Made by a program: the position numbers and the translations under genes. The notes under the pieces are model-generated. The model was not told where the DNA came from. It worked only from the letters and a program-made list of their open reading frames with translations, and ran no database searches. Below, in pieces: positions 12,751 to 18,226 of a stretch of 18,226 nucleotides of DNA. How positions within the stretch are numbered: the first letter of the stretch is position 1; the number at the start of each line of letters is the position of its first letter. Where the stretch lies: assembly GCA_016935715.1 (NCBI GenBank), contig JAFGQJ010000276.1:1-18226 (forward strand), given 5' to 3'. Source of the stretch: Spirochaetales bacterium (GTDB lineage Bacteria > Spirochaetota > Spirochaetia > SZUA-6 > DRHE01).

Positions 12751-13581
12751 ATGAAAAAGATCAGGTTCTCGCACATCATTATTTATTTTGTTCTCACCGT
12801 CGGATTAATCGTCATCGTGTATCCCGTTTTCCTGACTGTAATCAGCTCTCTCAAACCACGAAAGGAGATCATCCAGAGCTTCCTGGCCTTCCCGGAAAAT
12901 TTCTATCTCGGGAATTTCAAGGAAATACTCAGCGGCGGGGAATTCGTCACCGCTCTCTACAATTCGGTTTTCGTCACGGTCGGCTCTCTCGCGCTCATCG
13001 TCACCGTTATCCCCATGCTCGCCTATTCGCTGGAACGCAACAGCTCGAGGAGATCGTACAAGCTGGCCTTCACTTTCGTCATGGTAGGTATTTTCATTCC
13101 GTTTCAGGTCGTAATGCTGCCGATAGTAAAAATCATATCAGGTGTTCATCTGATGAACAAATTCGGGCTGATCCTGATCTACCTCGGCATGTCCGTCCCC
13201 AAGATGTCCTTTCTCTACTTCGGATACATGAAGTCCATCCCGTGGGAGCTGGAAGAGGCCGCCTTCATAGACGGGGCGAACCTCTCTACGATATTCGTGC
13301 GAGTGATCTATCCGCTGCTGAAGCCGATTACGGTCACGGTGATCATTCTGCAGGGCCTGTGGATCTGGAACGATTTCATGATTCCGCTGATTATCGTGAA
13401 CAGGAGCGCCGCGTCCTGGACCCTGCCTCTGTTCCAGTACAATTTCAAAGGCCAATACGACATCGAGTACAACCTGATCTTCACAACCTTCATCCTGGCC
13501 ATGCTGCCGATGGTGGTCATGTATATTTTCCTGCAGAAGTATATTCTCAAGGGGCTGACCGAAGGATCATTGAAAGGTTGA
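12751..13581 (+). CDS. Carbohydrate ABC transporter permease, MalG type (CUT1)
   Basis: This 276-residue permease subunit carries MalG-family marks: an N-terminal span ending in YPVFLTVISSLKPRKE and the conserved EEAAFIDGANLSTIFVRVIYP loop (about 162-182) for ATPase contact. GLWIWNDFMIPLIIV and the C-terminal KYILKGLTEGSLKG are also typical. The ATG at 12751 was chosen because it gives the family's usual short cytoplasmic start. The nearest GGAGG is 17 bases away, and a small hairpin (CTGCT/AGCAG, 12734-12748) lies between them, which would bring it closer if folded. As with the left system, no ATPase gene is present. Confidence 0.95.
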   Translation: MKKIRFSHIIIYFVLTVGLIVIVYPVFLTVISSLKPRKEIIQSFLAFPENFYLGNFKEILSGGEFVTALYNSVFVTVGSLALIVTVIPMLAYSLERNSSRRSYKLAFTFVMVGIFIPFQVVMLPIVKIISGVHLMNKFGLILIYLGMSVPKMSFLYFGYMKSIPWELEEAAFIDGANLSTIFVRVIYPLLKPITVTVIILQGLWIWNDFMIPLIIVNRSAASWTLPLFQYNFKGQYDIEYNLIFTTFILAMLPMVVMYIFLQKYILKGLTEGSLKG

Positions 13582-13610
13582 GCCGTCAGTCAGCTCTCTC
13601 GTAAAAGCAA

Positions 13611-14861
13611 ATGGCAGCAAATCTGATCATCCAAAACGGTACGCTGATTGCTCCGGTGGAGACCCTGCCCTCGGCGGACCTGCTCATCGAGAACGGAGTG
13701 ATCAGGAAAATCGCCCCGAAGATCAGCGTGGCTGGCCGGCGGGATTGCACCAGGGTCGACGCCCGGGGGCTGCTGGTGCTGCCCGGGCTCATCGACATTC
13801 ATACCCACGGGGGGAAGGGGAGCGACATCATGGATGCGACCCCCGAAAGCTTCGCGAATATCGCGGCTTTTCAGGCCAGCCACGGGGTGACGACATTCAT
13901 CCCGAGCACGATCACAGCCCCGTTCGATGAAACCATCGGCCTGCTGCAGACCGTGTCCCCCTACGTCGGCGCAGACCTGGGCGGCGCCGTGATTGCCGGA
14001 ATACACCTGGAGGGGCCGTTCCTGTCCCGGGAGCACAGGGGCGCTCACCCGCAGGAGCATCTGTTGACTCCGCAGGCCCGTCATCTGAGCGCGCTCAAGG
14101 AATTCAGGGACATCATCAGGACCGTCACCATAGCTCCCGAGATCGAAGGCGCCCTCCAGGCGATCAAGGAGCTCGCCAGCTGGGGCGTCCTGGTTGCCGG
14201 CGGTCACGATATGGCCACCGAGGAGATCATCGACCAGGCAATAGAAAACGGAATGCGCCACACCACCCACATCTACTGCGTGATGTCGGGGCTCCGCAAG
14301 ATCGGCAGCTATCGGAACGTGGGACTGACGGAATACACCCTTCTGGATGACCGTCTTAGCACCGAGATGATCGGGGACAACCGCCACATACCGCCGCTGC
14401 TGGCGAAGCTGGTTTTCAAGTGCAAGGGAGCAAAGGGCGTCTGTCTGGTATCCGACTGCATCCGCGCAGCGGGCCTGCCCCTGGATGGCGAGGGGTCCGC
14501 CGGCCGCTCCCGCCCGGGCAAGGAGCCGGAGTTCATCATCCGTGACGGCATCTCCATGACCCCTGACGGTTCGCGTTTCGCCGGCAGCATCACCACCCTC
14601 GACACGATGATGCGGAACATGGTACATGATGCGGGGATCGGGCTGAACGATGCGGTGCGCATGGCCACGCTCACCCCGGCGGAGATCCAGGGCATCGATC
14701 GCCGCAAGGGCAGCCTCGAAGCCGGTAAGGACGGGGATATCTGCATCATCGACCCGGATTTCAATGTGCGCGCTACCATCGTGGCGGGAAGGGTGGTATT
14801 CCAGGCCGGGAGTGCGGCGGCAGGGCAGCCTGAAAGCGAAACGGGCAAGAGGAGTCGATGA
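13611..14861 (+). CDS. NagA-like N-acetyl-amino-sugar-phosphate deacetylase (amidohydrolase)
   Basis: This 416-residue amidohydrolase-superfamily protein has NagA layout: LPGLIDIHTHG (His64, His66), IHLEGPF (metal-binding Glu134), GAHP (His145), AGGHD (His199), THIY (His220), catalytic Asp282 in LVSDC and FAGSITTLD near the end. NagA removes acetate from GlcNAc-6-phosphate. Some substrate-site segments are atypical: the usual TH-hydrophobic-YNAM reads THIYCVM, and the usual ADGxH reads GDNRH. This suggests a NagA-like subclade with a different N-acetylated substrate (inference). No Shine-Dalgarno sequence precedes the ATG at 13611, and an in-frame TAA nine bases upstream rules out an earlier start. 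Its stop is directly followed by the kinase ATG. Confidence 0.85.
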   Translation: MAANLIIQNGTLIAPVETLPSADLLIENGVIRKIAPKISVAGRRDCTRVDARGLLVLPGLIDIHTHGGKGSDIMDATPESFANIAAFQASHGVTTFIPSTITAPFDETIGLLQTVSPYVGADLGGAVIAGIHLEGPFLSREHRGAHPQEHLLTPQARHLSALKEFRDIIRTVTIAPEIEGALQAIKELASWGVLVAGGHDMATEEIIDQAIENGMRHTTHIYCVMSGLRKIGSYRNVGLTEYTLLDDRLSTEMIGDNRHIPPLLAKLVFKCKGAKGVCLVSDCIRAAGLPLDGEGSAGRSRPGKEPEFIIRDGISMTPDGSRFAGSITTLDTMMRNMVHDAGIGLNDAVRMATLTPAEIQGIDRRKGSLEAGKDGDICIIDPDFNVRATIVAGRVVFQAGSAAAGQPESETGKRSR

Positions 14862-16391
14862 ATGGGCAAGAGCTACATGCTGGGCGTCGACCTGGGAAGC
14901 GGAGCGGTAAAGGCGACCCTGCTGTCCGGGGATGGCCGCATCGCAGGGACCTCCAATGTGGAATACCCGACCCATTACCCGCATAACGGATGGGCCGAGC
15001 AGGAGCCGGAGGAATGGTTTGCCGCTTTCAAGGAAGCGATCGCCATGCTCCTGGATTCCTCCCGGACCGACCCGGGGGAGATCGACGTGCTGGCCGTCGA
15101 CTCGGCCACCCACACTTCGGTCCTGCTGGATGCGGATTTCACCGTTCTGCGCCCCGCAATATTCTGGACGGACCAGCGCAGCATCGCCCAGTCGGAGATG
15201 CTCAACCGCCGCTACGGAGAGAGGCTCTTCGAGATCGCCCTGCACTACTCCAATCCGGTATGGACCCTTCCTCAGCTCATCTGGGTCAGGGAAAACGAAC
15301 CTGCGGTCTGGAAGCGGACCCGGCGCATCCTGTTCGCCAAGGATTACCTGCGCTGCCGCCTGACCGGCATCTATGCAACGGACACGATCGACGCCATGGG
15401 AACGCTGTTCTTCGACCCATGGAAGATGCAATGGTCGGAAGAGCTGTGCGGTATCCTGGAATTCCCGGTGGGGCTGCTTCCCGAGGTCCTGGAACCGACC
15501 CGCGTAGTCGGGCATATTACCGCGGAGGCCTCGGAGGCCACCGGCCTGTCCGAGCACACGCAGGTGATCGCCGGGAGCACCGACACCGCCCTGGAGCTTT
15601 TCGCCGCCGGCGCGGTGGAGGAGGGACAGGCCACGGTAAAACTGGCCACCGCGGGCAGGATCTGCGTCGTGACCGACCGCGCCCTGCCGCATCCCCACCT
15701 GATCAACTACCGCCATGTCGTTCCCGGCAGGTGGTATCCGGGCACCGCCACCAAGGCGTGCGCCTCCTCGTTCAGGTGGTTCAAGGACACCTTCGGGGAA
15801 TGCGAGCGCCGGAGAGCGGAAGAGGAGGGCAGCTCCGTCTACCGGATCATGAGCGATCCCGCCGCGGATGTCCCCGTCGGCTCGGAAGGCCTGTTCTTTC
15901 ATCCCTACCTGATGGGGGAGCTCACGCCGTATTTCGATCCGCTGCTGCGGGGAAGCTTCACGGGCGTGACGATGAAGCATACCAAGGCGCACTTCACCCG
16001 GGCGGTGCTGGAGGGGGTGGGATACTCCCTCAAGGACTGCATGGAGGTGATACGGGGCCTGGATACCGAGGTCAAGGACATACGGATAATCGGCGGAGGC
16101 TCCGAGAGTCCCCTCTGGCGACAGATTATCGCCGACATCATGGGAGTGGAAGTGAACAAAATGGAGCGGGATGATTCTTCCCTGGGCTCGGCCATGCTGG
16201 CGGGCGTCGGGATCGGTATCTTCTCCTCCTTTCAGGATGCGGTGGCGAAGTGCACCCGGGTCAAGTCCGTGATCAAGCCCGATCCGGAGAGAAACAGCCG
16301 CTATCTCAGGATGTTCGGCATCTACAAGGAAATTCAGGAAGCCCTGGTCGATGCCAACCATCGAATCAGCAAACTGGGCTCGGAGCCTTAA
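14862..16391 (+). CDS. FGGY-family carbohydrate kinase (xylulokinase-like)
   Basis: This 509-residue ATP-dependent sugar kinase has two actin-like domains. The first begins with GVDLGSGAVKATL (about 8-20) and includes IFWTDQR (100-106), which places a substrate-contacting aspartate at 104. The catalytic base is Asp241 in AGSTDTALELFAAGAV. GLFFHPYLMGELTPYFDP and DIRIIGGGSESPLWRQIIADIMG are the second-domain FGGY signatures. Length is typical of XylB-like enzymes. AGGAG lies seven bases before the ATG, and the gene starts on the base after the deacetylase stop. An FGGY kinase is unusual beside NagA/NagB-type genes, where ROK or BadF-type GlcNAc kinases would be expected. The phosphate acceptor is therefore probably a ketose, alditol or cyclitol-like compound (inference). 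Confidence 0.93.
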   Translation: MGKSYMLGVDLGSGAVKATLLSGDGRIAGTSNVEYPTHYPHNGWAEQEPEEWFAAFKEAIAMLLDSSRTDPGEIDVLAVDSATHTSVLLDADFTVLRPAIFWTDQRSIAQSEMLNRRYGERLFEIALHYSNPVWTLPQLIWVRENEPAVWKRTRRILFAKDYLRCRLTGIYATDTIDAMGTLFFDPWKMQWSEELCGILEFPVGLLPEVLEPTRVVGHITAEASEATGLSEHTQVIAGSTDTALELFAAGAVEEGQATVKLATAGRICVVTDRALPHPHLINYRHVVPGRWYPGTATKACASSFRWFKDTFGECERRRAEEEGSSVYRIMSDPAADVPVGSEGLFFHPYLMGELTPYFDPLLRGSFTGVTMKHTKAHFTRAVLEGVGYSLKDCMEVIRGLDTEVKDIRIIGGGSESPLWRQIIADIMGVEVNKMERDDSSLGSAMLAGVGIGIFSSFQDAVAKCTRVKSVIKPDPERNSRYLRMFGIYKEIQEALVDANHRISKLGSEP

Positions 16392-17218
16392 TGAAGGATA
16401 TGTATACCCGTTCCCGGCAGGAGTTGATCGAGGACGGCAGGGTCGCCGTCGAGATAGTCGACACGGCGGAGGAGCTCTATGCCCGGATGGCTCGGGACCT
16501 TTTCGATGAGATCGAGAGCAACAACGGGCGATCGGCGCCGACGGCGCTGATTCTTCCCGTCGGCCCGGTTGAACAGTATCCCCTGTTCGTGGATCTCGTG
16601 AATAGCCGCCGGCTCGATCTTCGCAATGTGACGGTATTCAACATGGACGAGTACATGATCAGTGCGAACCGGTACATCCCCAGGAACCATACCCTCAGTT
16701 TCCGCGGCTTCATGGAGAGGGAGGTCTACGGCAGGATCGACAAGGATCTTACCGTTCCCGAAGAGAACAGGTTTTTCCCCGAACCGGGCAATGAAGGACG
16801 CGTCCAGGAGAAAATCCGGGAATTGGGAGGGGTTGACCTTTGCCAGGGTGGATTTGGTATCAATGGACATATCGCGTTCAACGAACCGCCGGAGGAGGGC
16901 GTGTCGGTCGAGGCTTTCCGGGAGTATCCCACCCGTGTTCTGCGGATTTCCCGGGAGACCAGGATCGTCAACTCCATGAAGATCGGCGGCTGTTACGACC
17001 TGATGCCCTCGTGGTGTATCACCGTCGGGATGAAGGAGATACTGTCGTCGAGGAAGCTGCGTTTTTACCTGAACAGGAGCTGGCAGTGGGGCGTTCTGAG
17101 AAAAGTGTTGTTCGGAGACCTTACCCCTGCAGTTCCGGCATCGTTTCTGCAGATGCACGATGAGGCGAAGATCATCGCTGCAGCGGAGGTGGCCGATCCG
17201 ATCCCGTGGTCCAGATGA
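16391..17218 (+). CDS. Divergent glucosamine-6-phosphate deaminase (NagB)-like protein
   Basis: This 275-residue protein keeps much of the NagB core: FNMDEY with the proton-shuttling Asp86, GGFGINGHIAFNEP with His160 and Glu165, ETRIVNS with Arg191, ITVGM, and the C-terminal VPASFLQMHDEA. Two sites differ from canonical NagB. The first phosphate-binding loop, normally TGGTP or TGSTP, reads LPVGPVEQYP (55-64). The SGxxKA strand-turn that supplies a phosphate-binding lysine reads LNRSWQWG (227-234). The fold is secure, but the substrate may not be glucosamine-6-phosphate. The ATG overlaps the kinase TAA by one base (TAATG), with GGAG five bases upstream, indicating tight translational coupling. 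Confidence 0.82.
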   Translation: MKDMYTRSRQELIEDGRVAVEIVDTAEELYARMARDLFDEIESNNGRSAPTALILPVGPVEQYPLFVDLVNSRRLDLRNVTVFNMDEYMISANRYIPRNHTLSFRGFMEREVYGRIDKDLTVPEENRFFPEPGNEGRVQEKIRELGGVDLCQGGFGINGHIAFNEPPEEGVSVEAFREYPTRVLRISRETRIVNSMKIGGCYDLMPSWCITVGMKEILSSRKLRFYLNRSWQWGVLRKVLFGDLTPAVPASFLQMHDEAKIIAAAEVADPIPWSR

Positions 17219-17274
17219 CCGGCAGAGTCGGTGAGAAAAAGTAAATTTGATCTTCAAGGACAGGAGGGAGAGAC

Positions 17275-18093
17275 ATGAATCTGTTGAGAAAATACGAGGG
17301 GAAACCCGGTTACAGCACGGTGGCCGGCGGCAAGGGATCCACGTTGAAACTGCTGGAGCTCGGGATCCTGAATCTGAAGACGGGAGAGAGCTTCGACGAT
17401 GAAACCGGCGAACGCGAGCTGGGGGCGATAATCCTCCAGGGCACGTGCAGCATCTCCGGCAGCGGTTTCGAGTATGCAAATATCGGCAAGAGGCGCGGAG
17501 TGTTCGGCGGCCGGGCTTTTGCCGCCTATATCCCGATCCACACGAAGTTCCGCGTTTCGTGCCTCGAGAATTGCGAGATAGCGCTCTGCCATGCGAACAC
17601 CAATGAGGCGATGCAGCCGGTACTGGTGAAAGACAGCGATGTGATCACCGGTGAAGGCGGCGTATTGAACTGGCGGCGGGAGGTGCACAGCATCATCGAC
17701 GAGAGGATCAACGTTTCGAAGCTGTGCATCGGCGAAGCCTTCAATTATCCGGGCAACTGGAGCAGCTTCCCGCCCCACAAGCACGATGTCAGCGATCTCC
17801 CGGTCGAGGGGGTCATGGAGGAAATCTACTTCTTCCGCTTCAACATGGAGCAGGGGTTCGGCTACCAGGCGGTGTATACCGACGACAAGAGCATCGACGA
17901 AATCTATCGCGTGGAGAACAACCACGCGGTGGAAATCGCACGGGGATACCATCCCTATGTCGGGGCTCCGGGCTACTACGGTTATCTGCTATGGATCATG
18001 GCCGGTGAGAAGCGCGGCTTCTACCGGAGGACCGAGCCCAAGCACGCCTGGATCGATGCTTCGGAGGTCCTGGTCAAAAAGAACATGCGGTAG
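17275..18093 (+). CDS. iolB: IolB-like 5-deoxy-glucuronate isomerase family protein
   Basis: This 272-residue bicupin of the IolB/KduI family has normal IolB length. IolB converts 5-deoxy-glucuronate to 2-deoxy-5-keto-gluconate in myo-inositol breakdown. The signature GNWSSFPPHKHD supplies metal ligands His168 and His170, MEEIY supplies Glu182/183, and ARGYHPYVGAPGY supplies His226; QAVYTDDKSIDE and IMAGEKR also match. The ATG at 17275 has AGGAGG seven bases upstream. It follows the NagB-like gene by 56 bp in the same direction. No other inositol-pathway genes (iolC, iolD, iolE, iolG) are visible in the window, although the window ends soon after. Its partner role may be in a modified pathway rather than classical inositol catabolism. 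Confidence 0.88.
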   Translation: MNLLRKYEGKPGYSTVAGGKGSTLKLLELGILNLKTGESFDDETGERELGAIILQGTCSISGSGFEYANIGKRRGVFGGRAFAAYIPIHTKFRVSCLENCEIALCHANTNEAMQPVLVKDSDVITGEGGVLNWRREVHSIIDERINVSKLCIGEAFNYPGNWSSFPPHKHDVSDLPVEGVMEEIYFFRFNMEQGFGYQAVYTDDKSIDEIYRVENNHAVEIARGYHPYVGAPGYYGYLLWIMAGEKRGFYRRTEPKHAWIDASEVLVKKNMR

Positions 18094-18117
18094 AGCGAAT
18101 TTGATGGAGTGGCGAGC

Positions 18118-18226
18118 ATGAAACTTGGATTGTTCATTCCGTTCGATGATCTATACGAAGAGCGTTTTTCCGAGTTGCAGGGTATGGGTTTCCAGACCTG
18201 CCAGCTGGTATGCAAGGACGAACAGA
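18118..18226 (+). CDS. Sugar-phosphate isomerase/epimerase, TIM barrel (3' end outside window)
   Basis: The first 36 residues (MKLGLFIPFDDLYEERFSEL, then QGMGFQTCQLVCKDEQ) are visible. The first strand MKLGLF followed by a helix and a second strand ending in QLV is how xylose-isomerase-like TIM barrels (IolE/IolH/IolI type) begin. GGAG lies eight bases before the ATG, and the gene follows IolB by 24 bp in the same operon. With so little sequence the family call is tentative, but it is consistent with the IolB neighbour. Confidence 0.6.
   Translation, partial: MKLGLFIPFDDLYEERFSELQGMGFQTCQLVCKDEQ

Noticed and set aside
443..13581. Absence of ABC ATPase genes as a sign of deletion
   Set aside because: CUT1 sugar importers in many bacteria share one unlinked MsiK/UgpC-type ATPase, so the absence is normal for this transporter class.
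13590..16361. A 923-codon open frame on the minus strand opposite the deacetylase and kinase genes
   Set aside because: It is a mirror of strong G/C third-position bias in the plus-strand genes, both of which have clear families, motifs and start signals. The minus-strand translation is low-complexity and rich in His, Arg, Gly and Asp, without recognisable domains.
16862..16867. Asn158 in place of the catalytic Asp141 of E. coli NagB, as evidence of an inactive enzyme
   Set aside because: Many functional Gram-positive-type NagB proteins have NGHIGFNEP at this site, so this single change is not unusual. Only the phosphate-loop differences were kept.

Overview
The window looks like accessory carbohydrate-catabolism DNA from a free-living, moderately GC-rich bacterium. 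I think a spirochaete (Spirochaetales-like) is most likely. Both solute-binding proteins have the short signal peptide ending in FAGGQQ- or FAAGTQEG-type residues that is common in that group. Both CUT1 ABC transporters lack a local ATPase gene, and GTG/TTG-type starts occur. This taxonomic guess is inference.

Layout. (1) Positions 3-407: the 3' end of an unrecognised plus-strand gene. (2) Positions 443-3598, minus strand: a CUT1 sugar ABC transporter (binding protein, MalF-type and MalG-type permeases). (3) Positions 3959-5430, minus strand: a FadR-type GntR regulator and a transaldolase/fructose-6-phosphate-aldolase-like enzyme. (4) Positions 5778-9316, plus strand: a five-bladed-propeller glycoside-hydrolase-like protein, a D-2-hydroxyacid dehydrogenase and an SDR oxidoreductase. 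(5) Positions 9358-10209, minus strand: an aldose-1-epimerase-like mutarotase. (6) Position 10497 to the window end, plus strand: a second operon with binding protein, MalF-type and MalG-type permeases, a NagA-like deacetylase, an FGGY kinase, a divergent NagB-like deaminase, an IolB-like isomerase and the start of a TIM-barrel isomerase/epimerase.

The left half (443-9316) reads as one regulon. The promoters of the left transporter, the aldolase and the propeller/dehydrogenase operon each have a good sigma70-type -35/-10 with 17-bp spacing. Each carries the same sequence, GGTAYATTRRTTA, at or just after the -10. The GntR protein encoded among them is the natural candidate ligand-responsive repressor. 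The inferred pathway is uptake of a sugar or glycoside, cytoplasmic processing, two NAD(P)-type oxidoreductions and an aldol step. The substrate is unknown.

The right operon is the most intriguing part. It pairs GlcNAc-6-P-type enzymes (NagA-like, NagB-like), both with altered substrate-site motifs, with a xylulokinase-type FGGY kinase and the inositol-pathway isomerase IolB. This suggests an uncharacterised route for an N-acetylated amino sugar or aminocyclitol. Other oddities are six tandem 14-bp repeats that each carry a Shine-Dalgarno sequence before the SDR gene, GC-rich hairpins between binding-protein and permease genes in both transporter operons, and a small upstream ORF that overlaps the propeller gene start.
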